A stretch of 64,000 nucleotides of DNA from Desulfobacca_B sp046538075 (GCA_046538075.1 JBKHJN010000004.1:44458-108457); one strand, 5' to 3'; positions 1 to 9,308 are shown, numbered from the stretch's first letter. Notes: generated from the sequence alone by a model not told the origin. Translations and numbers: made by a program.

Positions 1-450
1 CGCGGCCTGGCTTTCTTGCCCCTCGGCCGGCCCTTCCGAAGCCGCCGGTTCCTCAGCCTGCGATTCTTTATCTACTTCATCTAGTTCTGCCGGTGATTCC
101 GGTTGCTTATCCGACTTTTGAGCCTGGGCCTCCTGGAGCTGACGCAGGTGGTAGCGGTTTTCCTCTACCTGGCCTTCCAACCTCTGCACCCTGGTCTGCA
201 GCTTGTCTATCCTGCTGCTTAAATCAGCCAACTTCTCGGCGGCCGGACTTATCGGAGCCGGATTCATTGCCGCATTAGGTTTGGTTGTTGATTCAGGCCC
301 TGACCCACTATCGTTGCTTGTACTACCGGCAGTGCTAGCCGTGCCGCGGCCTAATCGCCCTCCATACAGGAAGGGGTCGCAGGCGCTGAGGCTCAGGGCC
401 AAAAATCCCAAAAGCCACCAATACTTGCAGTTGTGCCTTATTTTTGGCAT
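1..450 (-). CDS. cpoB: CpoB/YbgF-like Tol-Pal associated lipoprotein (partial, C-terminus off window)
   Basis: The frame stays open from an ATG at 448-450 to the left edge, giving 150 residues. It begins with a short basic stretch and a hydrophobic segment ending in the lipobox LSAC (Cys24), so it is probably an outer-membrane or periplasmic lipoprotein. A Ser/Gly/Pro-rich linker follows, then a heptad-like helix at about residues 81-120, then an acidic Glu/Ala/Pro-rich stretch. An N-terminal coiled coil, and a position directly after pal on the same strand, are typical of CpoB (YbgF), which coordinates peptidoglycan synthesis with outer-membrane constriction. The TPR domain that would confirm this lies outside the window. 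A lipobox instead of a plain signal peptide is a variation on the E. coli protein. Confidence 0.72.
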   Translation of the reverse strand, partial: MPKIRHNCKYWWLLGFLALSLSACDPFLYGGRLGRGTASTAGSTSNDSGSGPESTTKPNAAMNPAPISPAAEKLADLSSRIDKLQTRVQRLEGQVEENRYHLRQLQEAQAQKSDKQPESPAELDEVDKESQAEEPAASEGPAEGQESQAA

Positions 451-563
451 GAAAAACCTCAATCTGAATCCTGTGTTGCTGTTTAACCGGATTTGATACT
501 CAGCGGGGTCCCTGGTCCTGGTTAATCGCTGTCCTCCAAGACTTGGGGACACGGCAACAGGAA

Positions 564-1136
564 TTATTCTTCCGGACCGCCAATTACCAGATGGGCCCGA
601 CGGTTTTTCGCCCAGGCAATTTCATCCTGGCCCGGGTCCACCGGTTGTTCCTCACCATAGCTGACGGTGGCTAGGCGGTTAGGGGCAACGCCCAGGTTAA
701 CCAGATAGCTCTTGGCGCTATAGGCCCGTCTTTCCCCCAATCCCAGGTTATAGTCGCTGCTGCCCCGTTCGTCACAATGGCCTTCAATGGTCACCACCAC
801 TTCGGGGTGCTGGCGCAGAAAGGCCGCTTTTTTCTTTAACAGTTCCTGGGACTCTGTAGTCAGGGTATATTGATCGTACTCAAAATACAAGTCTTCGCTT
901 TCAAAGGCAATGCCTTCGGGACCATATGCCCGGGCCCGGGCAGTGACCTGGCTGTGACTCAGCCCCCGGCGGGCAGCTTCCGCCTCCAACTCCTCTTCCT
1001 GGATTACCGCCTTCTCCTGCTCTTCGACCGCGGGCGGCGCCGGAGCCACAGTCTTGCGGGCACAGCCGCTGGCTAAAGCTAACGCCGCGATCAGAACAAC
1101 GCTGACATACCAAGAGCTATATCTGTGCTTGGTCAT
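564..1136 (-). CDS. pal: Peptidoglycan-associated lipoprotein Pal
   Basis: This 190-residue protein has a lipoprotein signal peptide ending in ASGC (Cys25) and an OmpA-like peptidoglycan-binding domain over roughly residues 80-185. The domain carries the family signature around IEGHCDERGSSDYNLGLGERRA, which contacts meso-diaminopimelate. Pal anchors the outer membrane to the cell wall and is the outer-membrane partner of TolB. It lies between tolB and cpoB in the usual order. A short Glu-rich helical segment precedes the OmpA domain. The 95-base gap separating it from tolB is extremely AT-rich. Confidence 0.96.
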   Translation of the reverse strand: MTKHRYSSWYVSVVLIAALALASGCARKTVAPAPPAVEEQEKAVIQEEELEAEAARRGLSHSQVTARARAYGPEGIAFESEDLYFEYDQYTLTTESQELLKKKAAFLRQHPEVVVTIEGHCDERGSSDYNLGLGERRAYSAKSYLVNLGVAPNRLATVSYGEEQPVDPGQDEIAWAKNRRAHLVIGGPEE

Positions 1137-1231
1137 GGTCCCTCTCTATCCGTTAATTATCGATATCAATTATCTTCAAATTTTAAATTTTAAAAAAATT
1201 TTAATCTTAATTTTTAACCGAAAACCGAAAA

Positions 1232-2566
1232 CTATCTAAGCGACCAGGCCGGTTGAGTCTGCTGCCCCGGCAGGTTTGTCAGCCGGGTCATGCTGCCCCG
1301 GGCCACGTTTATCAGATAAATGGCGGTCTGCCCCCCGCGGTTCGAACTACAGGCAATAAACTGCGCGTCCGGCGACCAGGTAGGGCTTTCATTACTGCCT
1401 TCCTGGGTCAATGGTCTCGCTTCTCCCCCCTGGGCCGGGATGGTAAAAATCTGGAATTGTCCGCCTCGGCGGCCGGCAAAGGCGATCTGCTCCCCCTTAG
1501 GCGACCAGGCCGGAGACACATTATAATCTCCGGTAAAAGTTAAGCGCCGGACCTGGCCTTCCGGGATAGACATGATATAAATCTGTGGATTGCCCCCCCG
1601 GTTGGAGACAAAGGCGAGCTGACGGCCATCCGGCGAGAAGCTGGGGGACAGGTCAATGCTGGGGCTGGTAGTCAGCCGCTCTTTAATCACTCCCTGGGGG
1701 TTGAGCAGATAGATTTCCTGGTTGCCGTCCAGGTTTAAAGTGGCGGCTACCAGACCGCCCGGCCCCCAGGCCGGGGTGATATGCAAGGTGCCATTGGCCT
1801 TCAACCGGCGCACCGCCTTGGAATTGACCCGGACCGCGTAAAGGGCCGGGAAGCCGCGGCGATAAGAACAGAAGATGATCTCCTGGCCCGCCGGGTCCCA
1901 GGCCGGGGACAGGGCAATGGTCCGCAACCGGGTTAAGGGCTCGGACTTAAGCCTGTTCAAATCAATAATGTGCAGCTCTTTGACGTTTTTATCCGCATTA
2001 ATAAAGGCAATCCGGCCCTGCGGCACCCCTCCCCGTTGGCCGGTAAGGTAAAAAATTACCTCTTCAATATACTGGTTAACCATCTGCCGGGCGGTAGAGG
2101 TCGGCCCCTGGTAGCGTTTGCCCAGCAGCATCTGCCCGGAGCCTGGATCATAGAGGCGCATTTCCAGCTGAAGCTGCTTATCCTCAGCCCGAAAGCCGCT
2201 GGCGATAACCAGATGGCAGCCGATCCGAGCAAAATAATGCAGCCGGGCCGGATCGGGCTTCAGTCCCTCCAGGGCCTGGGAATCATAACTGCCAGGCTCC
2301 AGGACGTGGAACAGCCCGGAGTTTTCCAGACCGAAGTTAGCCTGGGACACCACTTCCGAGCTCACTTCTGCTGCTGCTTCCCCCAGTTGCTGGGGCAGGG
2401 GCACCGCAATAGTATACTTTTTGCTCAGGGGGGCCTGAATATCGATATATTCCCGGGCTGCCGCGGTCCAGACGCTGATTACGACCAGCAGCAGGCCCAG
2501 CCCGCTTAGGCCGATTCTGACTGTGAGCCGGTTATTAGTTCTTAGATTCAAGAGCTTGCTTTCCAT
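1232..2566 (-). CDS. tolB: Tol-Pal system beta-propeller protein TolB
   Basis: The 444-residue product has an N-terminal signal segment (about residues 18-36, ending in AAA), an N-terminal alpha/beta domain, and a C-terminal six-bladed propeller of WD40-like PD40 repeats. The repeats show recurring motifs such as LSPAWDPAG, SPSFSPDGRQLAFVSNRGG, SPAWSPKGEQIAF and SPTWSPDAQFIACSSNRGG. TolB is periplasmic and links TolA to Pal during cell constriction. Its start overlaps the end of tolA by 19 bases, which points to co-translation. No strong ribosome-binding site is visible, in keeping with coupling. Confidence 0.96.
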   Translation of the reverse strand: MESKLLNLRTNNRLTVRIGLSGLGLLLVVISVWTAAAREYIDIQAPLSKKYTIAVPLPQQLGEAAAEVSSEVVSQANFGLENSGLFHVLEPGSYDSQALEGLKPDPARLHYFARIGCHLVIASGFRAEDKQLQLEMRLYDPGSGQMLLGKRYQGPTSTARQMVNQYIEEVIFYLTGQRGGVPQGRIAFINADKNVKELHIIDLNRLKSEPLTRLRTIALSPAWDPAGQEIIFCSYRRGFPALYAVRVNSKAVRRLKANGTLHITPAWGPGGLVAATLNLDGNQEIYLLNPQGVIKERLTTSPSIDLSPSFSPDGRQLAFVSNRGGNPQIYIMSIPEGQVRRLTFTGDYNVSPAWSPKGEQIAFAGRRGGQFQIFTIPAQGGEARPLTQEGSNESPTWSPDAQFIACSSNRGGQTAIYLINVARGSMTRLTNLPGQQTQPAWSLR

Positions 2567-3951
2567 TCTGGGGTAAAGGTGACCCCGATTTCCAATTGCT
2601 CCACCCCAAACGGCAGCGCTGGCAATGGATTGGAATGAGTAATAGCCGTCATGGCCGACTGATCATAGAGCCGGTCTCCGGACTCTTGTTCAAACCAGGA
2701 AGCCGCGATGGTCCCGTTGGCCATTACCCGCACGACGATTATGGTCTTCAGGGCCTTTAGATTACTGCGCTGCAAACTGTGAGGATGCCAATGCGACCGG
2801 ATCAGCTCGGCCGCCTGCTGCATATAAGCCTGAGCGACCGGGGAATGAGCCGGGCTGCTTCCGGCGGCTGGACTTGAACCTGCACCGCGGCCGGTCTTCT
2901 CCCCTGAAGATACCCCGCGGGCCTTGACCTTTCCGGCCTCTAGTTTAGCGGCTACCTGGGATACCGCATCCTTATAGGCCTGATCCCGGGCTTTGGCAGC
3001 CAGGTTTTGTTCGACTCCCTGGACTGCCGCTTCGATGCTCTGGTTCCGGTTGCCCTTAGCCGGGGCTGGGGGTTGGGCGCGGCCCTGGTTTTGATCCTGA
3101 ACCTTGGTCGCTGGTTTGGAGGCCGGGGGCTGGTCCTGCGCTTTGGTGGCTGTCGCTGCTTCGGTAGCCTTGGGAACAGGCTTTTCCGCTGGAGGCGAGG
3201 GCTCCCGAATCTGGGTGGGGGCCGGGGCCGCCTGCTTGGCATCAGCCTTAATTTTTGAACCAGTCGGTTTGGGCGCTTCAGGTTTGGCCTGGGCAACCTC
3301 CGGCACTGATTCTGGTTTGGGTTTAACCGGCTTGGCTGCCGGAGGCGGCGGGGGCGATTGCACCGGAGTGGTTTTTTGCAAAGCCTTAGGAGCCGGTTTC
3401 TGAGCTTCCCGAGGTGGAGGCGAGGGCTTTGCCTCCGGCCGGACTTTGGCCACCGCAGCTGGCTTTTTCGCCTCCGACCTTTGAACCGGGGGCGGTTTGG
3501 GCTCTGCTGTTGGTTTGGCCACCGGCGGTTTTTTGGCTTCCGGTGGAGGGGGCTGGCTCTTTGGCCGATCCGGTTTGGGCACCGAAGTCCGCGGGGTTTC
3601 CGAGGCCGGTTTTGGGGCTAATTTGATCGGCGGTGCCGGAGTTGGAGTGGCTGCCTTTTTCATTGGCTGGGGCTCCGGCTGGGGCGCGGCTTTCTGAGCC
3701 TCTGGAGCAGTCCTAACCGGTATCCCCAAGGTCTCCACCGTTGATTTTGCCGGTCCGGGCGGGGGCAGATTTACCAGGTCAACGGTGTAGCTGGGAGTCA
3801 ACGGCGGTCTGCTCCTGGCAAACGGCTTGAGGTATAACACCCCGGCAATTAAAGCCAGATGGCAGACCAGAGATAGCAGCAACATCATGCCCAGACGTTC
3901 TTTGGGGGTCGGGGGGGTGATTTCTCCTTTTTTCATCCTCAGGTCCATCAT
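2548..3951 (-). CDS. tolA: TolA/TonB-family energy transducer
   Basis: The 467-residue protein has a cytoplasmic N-terminus, one membrane helix at about residues 22-45, a very long Pro/Ala/Lys/Glu-rich linker (about residues 70-330) and a C-terminal TonB/TolA-like domain (about 375-465) with the pattern VVRVMANGTIAASWFEQESG. Placement between tolR and tolB makes TolA the natural call, with the proton-driven TolQR motor pulling on it across the periplasm. The C-terminal domain reads more like TonB than E. coli TolA, as in many deltaproteobacteria. The linker is low-complexity and generates long open frames in the other strand that are not genes. It overlaps tolR by ATGA. Confidence 0.88.
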   Translation of the reverse strand: MMDLRMKKGEITPPTPKERLGMMLLLSLVCHLALIAGVLYLKPFARSRPPLTPSYTVDLVNLPPPGPAKSTVETLGIPVRTAPEAQKAAPQPEPQPMKKAATPTPAPPIKLAPKPASETPRTSVPKPDRPKSQPPPPEAKKPPVAKPTAEPKPPPVQRSEAKKPAAVAKVRPEAKPSPPPREAQKPAPKALQKTTPVQSPPPPPAAKPVKPKPESVPEVAQAKPEAPKPTGSKIKADAKQAAPAPTQIREPSPPAEKPVPKATEAATATKAQDQPPASKPATKVQDQNQGRAQPPAPAKGNRNQSIEAAVQGVEQNLAAKARDQAYKDAVSQVAAKLEAGKVKARGVSSGEKTGRGAGSSPAAGSSPAHSPVAQAYMQQAAELIRSHWHPHSLQRSNLKALKTIIVVRVMANGTIAASWFEQESGDRLYDQSAMTAITHSNPLPALPFGVEQLEIGVTFTPEWKASS

Positions 3952-4373
3952 TCCCGCTTTTCTGCTGGTGATTCCGTCACCATGCCCAGTTTTTCCACTC
4001 CCGCGGCTTTGAGCCGGCCCATCACCTGGACTACCAGGCCATAGGGCACGGTCCGGTCCGCCTTTAAGTAAACCGGCCCCGGTCCATGCTCCTTTTCCGC
4101 CCGGGCCAGATCAGCCTCTAAGGTAGCCAGCGCTCCCCGCCGTTCATTGATAAAGATTACCCCGCCCGGGGTAATGGAGACGATTACCGGGGTTTTTTGG
4201 GCCTCCAGCGGTCCGGCTTCGGTCTCGGGCAGATTGACATTCACCCCCAGGGTCATCATGGGGGCGGTGACCATGAAAATGATCAACAGCACCAACATTA
4301 CGTCCACCAACGGGGTGACGTTAATATCGGACATGGGCTCCCGGTGGTTATTATTAAAGCTCGCTGTATCCAT
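3948..4373 (-). CDS. tolR: ExbD/TolR-family proton channel subunit
   Basis: This is a 141-residue ExbD/TolR protein with one transmembrane helix (about residues 22-41) and a periplasmic domain. Asp24 in TPLVDVMLVLL is the conserved membrane carboxylate that carries protons. The ATG at 4371-4373 is preferred over the longer open frame because it gives the standard N-terminus (FNNNHREPMSDINVTP). It overlaps the end of tolQ by 20 bases and tolA by 4 bases, so the three are probably translationally coupled. Confidence 0.95.
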   Translation of the reverse strand: MDTASFNNNHREPMSDINVTPLVDVMLVLLIIFMVTAPMMTLGVNVNLPETEAGPLEAQKTPVIVSITPGGVIFINERRGALATLEADLARAEKEHGPGPVYLKADRTVPYGLVVQVMGRLKAAGVEKLGMVTESPAEKRE

Positions 4374-5166
4374 GACCCTGTGGTTCCCGGGGCTGGGCCC
4401 GCCGCAGTAGATCCCGTTCAATAATGTTGAGCAAATCAGCGGCAAAGTTGCCCATCTCGGCTTCCAAGCCCCTGACTTTGCTAAGGAAATAATTATAACC
4501 AATCACCGCTGGAATAGCCGCCGCTAACCCGGCGGCAGTGGCAATCAGAGCTTCGGCAATGCCGGGCGCTACCATGCTCAAAGTGGCGCTGCCTTTGAGG
4601 CTGATGCCCCGGAAGGCGTTCATGATTCCCCACACTGTCCCGAACAGCCCGATGAAGGGGGCGGTGTTGCCGGTAGTGGCCAAAAAGGTCAGCGCCCGCG
4701 CCAGCCGGGTGCTCTCGGCACTGATCGCCCGCCGCAGGGCCCGGCTGACATTGTCCAAACCGGCCCTAAGAGAGATCGATCTCTGCGGGTCATGGCCCGG
4801 ATTATCTGTGGTGGTCTTGGTCTGCCGCAATTTGGTCAGTTCAATATAACCCAGGCGATAGATTTCGGCCACCGGCGAAGCCCGGAGATGCCGGGTATCA
4901 TGGTAGGCGGTGGACAGGTTTTTGGCGCTCCAGAAAATCTCCAGAAACTCCATGGTCTGCTTTTTGGCCCGGGTCAACAGGACGAGTTTGGCAAAAATGA
5001 TGGCCCAGCAGACAATGGAAAAAAACAGCAGGACCACCATAACCCCTTTGACCATGGGGCCGGCCGCCTGGACCAGCGGCAGGATATCCAGGTCCGAGGG
5101 CACCGAGGCTGCTGCGACGCTCACCGGGGTAGAGCCAATTAAAGGGAAAAGTATAGAGATATCCAT
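4354..5166 (-). CDS. tolQ: MotA/TolQ/ExbB-family proton channel protein
   Basis: With the ATG at 5164-5166 the product is 270 residues and has the three membrane helices of the TolQ/ExbB family. The conserved block FIGLFGTVWGIMNAFRGIS, and the later GIAEALIATAAGLAAAIPAVIGYN block lining the channel, are both present. It is first in the tol operon. A frame-compatible TTG at 5209-5211 is rejected as the start because its bases form the -35 box of a strong promoter. With the ATG start the untranslated leader would be only about ten bases. Confidence 0.93.
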   Translation of the reverse strand: MDISILFPLIGSTPVSVAAASVPSDLDILPLVQAAGPMVKGVMVVLLFFSIVCWAIIFAKLVLLTRAKKQTMEFLEIFWSAKNLSTAYHDTRHLRASPVAEIYRLGYIELTKLRQTKTTTDNPGHDPQRSISLRAGLDNVSRALRRAISAESTRLARALTFLATTGNTAPFIGLFGTVWGIMNAFRGISLKGSATLSMVAPGIAEALIATAAGLAAAIPAVIGYNYFLSKVRGLEAEMGNFAADLLNIIERDLLRRAQPREPQGHGYSEL

Positions 5167-5182
5167 ATCTTTTATCGCATAA

Positions 5183-5211
5183 ATTTTATGTTTCTGTCCG
5201 AATTTTGTCAA
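5183..5211 (-). promoter_or_regulatory. Sigma-70 promoter of the tol-pal operon
   Basis: Read on the minus strand, TTGACA (5211-5206) is followed by a 17-base spacer and TAAAAT (5188-5183). This is nearly consensus. Transcription would begin near 5176, just ahead of the tolQ ATG. Confidence 0.75.
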
Positions 5212-5317
5212 GCCAGATTTGCGGGCGGCTCAGGTTTGCAACCACCTGCTGAATTTAATCATATTCTTCAACTCAATGGAATCAAAATTATATTATCTTC
5301 TCAAACCCATAAAAAGC

Positions 5318-5347
5318 TTGACAGGACAATTCGGACATGGACAAAAT
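5318..5347 (+). promoter_or_regulatory. Likely promoter of the glycerophosphodiesterase gene
   Basis: TTGACA (5318-5323) is followed by an 18-base spacer and CAAAAT (5342-5347), 28 bases ahead of the ATG. The spacer shares the block AATTCGGACA with the divergent tol promoter. Confidence 0.5.
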
Positions 5348-5374
5348 TTCAGCCATAAACTTAAGGAGGAGACT

Positions 5375-6067
5375 ATGGTTCACATTATGGGGCATCGCGG
5401 CGCGCCAGCCTACGAGCCCGAAAATACCCTGCGCTCGGTGCGGCGGGCTCTGGAGATGGGCGTGGGAGCGGTGGAGATTGATGTCCAACTGACCCGGGAC
5501 AGCCGTCTGGCAGTAATCCACGATGAGACCGTGGACCGCACTACCAATGGCCGCGGCTGGGTTAGGGATTTAACCTGGGATGAACTGCAGCGCCTCGATG
5601 CCGGCCAGGGAGAGCACATCCCGGCCCTGGAAGAAGTCATGGACCTGGTGCGGGGCCGGGCCCATTTGGTGATAGAGCTGAAGCAACCGGACGCGGTAGG
5701 CCCGCTGGCGGAATTTTTCCAGGCGCATAACCTGTTCGAGGACGCTCATGCCATTTCTTTCTGGCATCCGGCGGTCAAGGCCTTGCGGGAGATGGAGCCC
5801 AAGATCAGGACCGGGGTGCTGCTGGTAGGTCATCCGTTAGATCCAGTGGCCATGGCCCGGGATGCCGGGGCCGAAGCTCTGGTTCTCAATTTTGCTTTTG
5901 TCAACCGGGACCTGGTGCAGGCCGCCAAGCGCGCCGGCCTCATGGTCTTTATCTGGAATATCGATACCATCGAGCTGTTGAAGCCCTTTTTAGACCTGGA
6001 ACTGGACGGCATTGGCAGTAATCGCCCGGATGTGCTGATCGAATATCTAAAAACTCACCGTGGCTAA
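5375..6067 (+). CDS. ugpQ: Glycerophosphodiester phosphodiesterase
   Basis: The 230-residue product is a GDPD-family TIM barrel that hydrolyses glycerophosphodiesters to glycerol-3-phosphate and an alcohol. The metal and catalytic motifs are in order: MGHRGAPAYEPENT (the HRG and E..N elements), EIDVQLTRD, and VIHDETVDRTTNGRG. There is no signal peptide, so it should be cytoplasmic. The ATG at 5375 is chosen because AAGGAGGA lies just upstream. A longer open frame reaching 5219 would read through the promoter and has no ribosome-binding site. It stands alone on the plus strand, divergent from tolQ. Confidence 0.93.
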   Translation: MVHIMGHRGAPAYEPENTLRSVRRALEMGVGAVEIDVQLTRDSRLAVIHDETVDRTTNGRGWVRDLTWDELQRLDAGQGEHIPALEEVMDLVRGRAHLVIELKQPDAVGPLAEFFQAHNLFEDAHAISFWHPAVKALREMEPKIRTGVLLVGHPLDPVAMARDAGAEALVLNFAFVNRDLVQAAKRAGLMVFIWNIDTIELLKPFLDLELDGIGSNRPDVLIEYLKTHRG

Positions 6068-6303
6068 GATTTATTCAAACGCCTCGGGCAGCTGAGGGGT
6101 TGGCTCCCCGTTCTTCCTCAATATCAACAGGACACCGATTCTTACGGACTGGAGGGAAGTGCTGGATAACTCGGGTATGCACCTGAGGGAGGCGGTTGAT
6201 TGACTTCATTGGCCATGCTGAGTATATTGAGATCTCTAAGTTCAGACTGTCGCTAGGTTGGTCAGATCATCTCTGCCTTTTACTTGACAAGGAGAATTTC
6301 TTG

Positions 6304-7308
6304 ATGCCCAAAACTTTTAAAGCCATGGTGGTGCACGAAACTGAGGATAATAACTTTATCAGGCAGATTACCGATAAGTCGCTGGATGAACTGCCCGCCG
6401 GTGAGGTATTAATCAGGGTCAGTTATTCCTCCTTAAACTACAAGGACGCGCTGTCGGCTTCCGGTAATAAAGGGGTCACCAAGCATTATCCCCACACCCC
6501 CGGGGTGGATGCCGCCGGGGTGGTGGAGGAAAGTACCAGTGAGGCGGTTCGGCCCGGAGAGGAAGTGGTGGTCACCGGCTTTGATCTGGGGATGAACACC
6601 TCCGGCGGGTTTGGCCAATATATCCGGGTGCCGGCCGATTGGGTGGTAAAGCGGCCCGACAATCTCTCTCTGCGGGAAAGCATGATCTATGGGACGGCGG
6701 GTTTTACCGGGGCGCTGTCCGTCTTCAGGCTGACCAAGCACGGCGTTGCTCCGGAGCAGGGGGAAATCCTGGTCTCCGGTGCTTCCGGCGGGGTGGGCAG
6801 CATCGCGGTCTCGATTCTTGCCCAAATCGGTTACCAGGTGATCGCCATAAGCGGAAAAAAAGAGCAAAGGCAATTTTTGCTCGATCTGGGGGCTCAGGAC
6901 GTAATCAGCCGAGAGGAAGCCACCGACACCTCCGGCAGACCGCTGTTAAAAGGGCGGTGGGCCGGGGCGATTGATACAGTGGGGGGCGATATTTTGGCGA
7001 CCTCCCTCAAGTCGATAAAATATGGTGGAGCAGCCACTTGCTGTGGTAATGTGGCCTCCCCGGAACTGCATACCACGGTATTCCCCTTTATTTTGCGAGG
7101 AGTCAGTCTGTTGGGGATCGATTCGGTATATTGCCCGGCCACCACCCGCCTGCAGATCTGGCAGAAACTTTCGCAGGAATGGAAATTGCCTCACCTTGAT
7201 CGCCTGGCTACCGAGATTACCCTGGCGGAACTGGATCACCATATTGACCTGATATTGCAAGGAAAGCAAAAAGGCCGGGTGATCGTCAACTTGGCCCGGG
7301 AAATTTAA
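6304..7308 (+). CDS. AcuI/YhdH-family quinone oxidoreductase (acrylyl-CoA reductase-like)
   Basis: This is a 334-residue zinc-independent MDR-superfamily enzyme. The N-terminal GroES-like half contains NYKDALSASGNKGVT and the C-terminal Rossmann half contains the NADPH-binding SGASGGVGSIAVSIL. Both, with the overall length, match the YhdH/AcuI family, whose characterised members reduce acrylyl-CoA; the substrate here is not certain. The ATG at 6304 follows AAGGAGAA and begins MPKTFKAMVV as in homologues. An upstream extension to 6196 is not supported. The 236 bases before it contain no gene I recognise. Aconitase follows after 51 bases, so the two may be cotranscribed. Confidence 0.87.
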   Translation: MPKTFKAMVVHETEDNNFIRQITDKSLDELPAGEVLIRVSYSSLNYKDALSASGNKGVTKHYPHTPGVDAAGVVEESTSEAVRPGEEVVVTGFDLGMNTSGGFGQYIRVPADWVVKRPDNLSLRESMIYGTAGFTGALSVFRLTKHGVAPEQGEILVSGASGGVGSIAVSILAQIGYQVIAISGKKEQRQFLLDLGAQDVISREEATDTSGRPLLKGRWAGAIDTVGGDILATSLKSIKYGGAATCCGNVASPELHTTVFPFILRGVSLLGIDSVYCPATTRLQIWQKLSQEWKLPHLDRLATEITLAELDHHIDLILQGKQKGRVIVNLAREI

Positions 7309-7359
7309 TAAGTTAATAAAGCCAGCGACAGAAAACTTAAAGATTTTATAAGGATTGGC

Positions 7360-9288
7360 ATGGCCACGACAGTAACCGAACAGATCATCGCGGCACATTT
7401 GGCCGCCGGACAACTGGCAAAAGGCGAAGAGATTGCCCTTAGCATAGATCAGACTCTGACCCAGGATGCCACCGGCACGCTGGCCTACCTGGAGTTTGAA
7501 TCGCTCAACCTTCCCCGGGTCCGCACCCAGATCTCGGTGAGTTATGTTGACCATAACTTGCTTCAGACTGATTTTAAGAATGCCGATGACCACCGCTTTT
7601 TACAATCGGTGGCGGCCCGCTATGGGATCAACTTCTCGCCGCCCGGCAACGGCATCTGCCACCAGGTGCACCTGGAACGGTTCAGCGTTCCCGGCCAAAC
7701 TCTGTTGGGCTCGGATAGCCATACCCCCACCGCGGGCGGGGCTGGAATGGTGGCCCTGGGGGCTGGAGGCCTGGATGTAGCCCTGGCCATGGCGGGTCAG
7801 CCCTTCTATCTTATCATGCCTGAAATCATGGGCATCCGCCTGACCGGCCACTTGCCGCCCTGGGTGTCGGCCAAGGACGTCATTCTGGAACTGCTTCACC
7901 GTTTGAGCGTTAAGGGTGGGATGGGGACCATCCTGGAATATTTTGGCCCCGGAGTAAAAACTCTTACTGTCAGTGACCGGGCGACCATTGCCAATATGGG
8001 GGCGGAATTGGGCGCCACCACCTCGGTGTTTCCGTCCGATAGTCAAACCAAGCGGTTTCTAGCTCTCCAGGGCCGAGGCCAAAGCTTCCGGCCCCTTAAG
8101 GCCACCGGCACCAAGGGCTTTGGCGCCATTGTCGATCTGGACCTGGGAAGCCTCTCCTCCCTGATTGCCTGTCCCTCCTCCCCCGATAATGTCAAGGAAG
8201 TCCGGGAAGTCGAGGGGACCCCGGTACACCAGGTGATTATCGGCTCCTGCAGCAACTCCTCCTTCCGCGACCTGATGGTGGTAGCCCGGGCTTTGGAAGG
8301 CCGACAGGTCCATCCCCAGGTGAGCCTGGAAATCAACCCCGGCTCCCGACAGGTGCTGGAAAATGTCGCCCTGGCGGGGGGCCTGGTTACTTTGCTTAAG
8401 GCCGGAGCCCGCGTTCATCAACCCGGGTGTTTAGGCTGCATCGGCATGGGGCAGGCCCCGGCCACCGGGACCGTATCAATCCGCACCTTTCCACGCAATT
8501 TTCCCGGCCGCAGCGGCACCCAGGATGACCAGGTCTATCTGGCCAGTCCGGAAACCGCGGTAGCCGCAGCGATCTTCGGGGAGATCGTTGAGCCTCGCCG
8601 CTTAGGGGATTATCCCCGGGTGGTGACCCCCCGGCGCTATTTGATCGACCGCGGTCATATTCAGACCGGCGGTTCCGAAGCGCTGCCGGGCGAGATCGTG
8701 CGCGGGCCTAATATTAAGCCTTTCCCCGAACTGACCCCGTTGCCGGAAAGCTGGGAAGGCGAAATTCTATTGAAGGTGGGAGATAACATCACCACCGATC
8801 ATATCATGCCGGCTGGCAGCCAGATTCTGCCGCTGCGCAGCAATATCCCGGCGATCAGCGAGTATGTCTTTGCCGCCGTGGATGCGGATTTTCCCCCGCG
8901 GGCCCGGCAGAAAGGGGAGGGGGCGGTCATCGGCGGGGAGAACTATGGCCAGGGCTCCAGCCGGGAACACGCCGCCCTGGCCCCCCGCTATCTGGGGGTA
9001 CGGGTCAAGCTGGCCAAGAGCTTCGCCCGCATCCATCAGGCCAACCTGATTAATTTCGGCATTCTCCCCTTGATCTTTGAAAACCCGGCCGATTACGACC
9101 GGCTGGCAGTCGGGTCTCGCCTGCGTCTCCCCGACCTCCGGCGTCGCTTGCTGGCCGGTGAGGAGCGGCTGCCGGTAGAGGTCGATGATGAAACTATCTG
9201 GGTGCGGCTCAACCTTTCAGAACGCCACCGGCAGATCGTGGCGACCGGCGGCCTGCTCAACTGGACCCGGGAAAAATACCAAAAATAG
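7360..9288 (+). CDS. acn: Aconitate hydratase (short, ~640-residue type)
   Basis: This 642-residue enzyme isomerises citrate and isocitrate in the TCA cycle using a [4Fe-4S] cluster. The three cluster-ligand cysteines are visible at Cys297 (GSCSNSS) and at Cys357 and Cys360 (PGCLGCIGMGQ). The substrate-binding SDSHTPTAGG motif lies at about residue 124. The C-terminal swivel domain has the MPAGSQILPLRSN and GENYGQGSSREHAALAPRYLGV blocks. The length is that of the compact aconitase found in deltaproteobacteria and archaea, shorter than the roughly 890-residue AcnA. A terminator follows directly. Confidence 0.95.
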   Translation: MATTVTEQIIAAHLAAGQLAKGEEIALSIDQTLTQDATGTLAYLEFESLNLPRVRTQISVSYVDHNLLQTDFKNADDHRFLQSVAARYGINFSPPGNGICHQVHLERFSVPGQTLLGSDSHTPTAGGAGMVALGAGGLDVALAMAGQPFYLIMPEIMGIRLTGHLPPWVSAKDVILELLHRLSVKGGMGTILEYFGPGVKTLTVSDRATIANMGAELGATTSVFPSDSQTKRFLALQGRGQSFRPLKATGTKGFGAIVDLDLGSLSSLIACPSSPDNVKEVREVEGTPVHQVIIGSCSNSSFRDLMVVARALEGRQVHPQVSLEINPGSRQVLENVALAGGLVTLLKAGARVHQPGCLGCIGMGQAPATGTVSIRTFPRNFPGRSGTQDDQVYLASPETAVAAAIFGEIVEPRRLGDYPRVVTPRRYLIDRGHIQTGGSEALPGEIVRGPNIKPFPELTPLPESWEGEILLKVGDNITTDHIMPAGSQILPLRSNIPAISEYVFAAVDADFPPRARQKGEGAVIGGENYGQGSSREHAALAPRYLGVRVKLAKSFARIHQANLINFGILPLIFENPADYDRLAVGSRLRLPDLRRRLLAGEERLPVEVDDETIWVRLNLSERHRQIVATGGLLNWTREKYQK

Positions 9289-9308
9289 ACGCGATTACTA
9301 AAAATTCA

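Noticed and set aside
3007..3697. Several long open frames on the plus strand inside tolA (for example 3007-3258, 3104-3403, 3358-3621)
   Set aside because: They mirror the Pro/Ala/Lys-rich low-complexity linker of tolA on the opposite strand, with compositionally biased translations and no ribosome-binding sites.
5206..5211. TTG as start of tolQ
   Set aside because: These bases are the -35 box of the tol promoter, and the ATG at 5164-5166 gives a normal family N-terminus.
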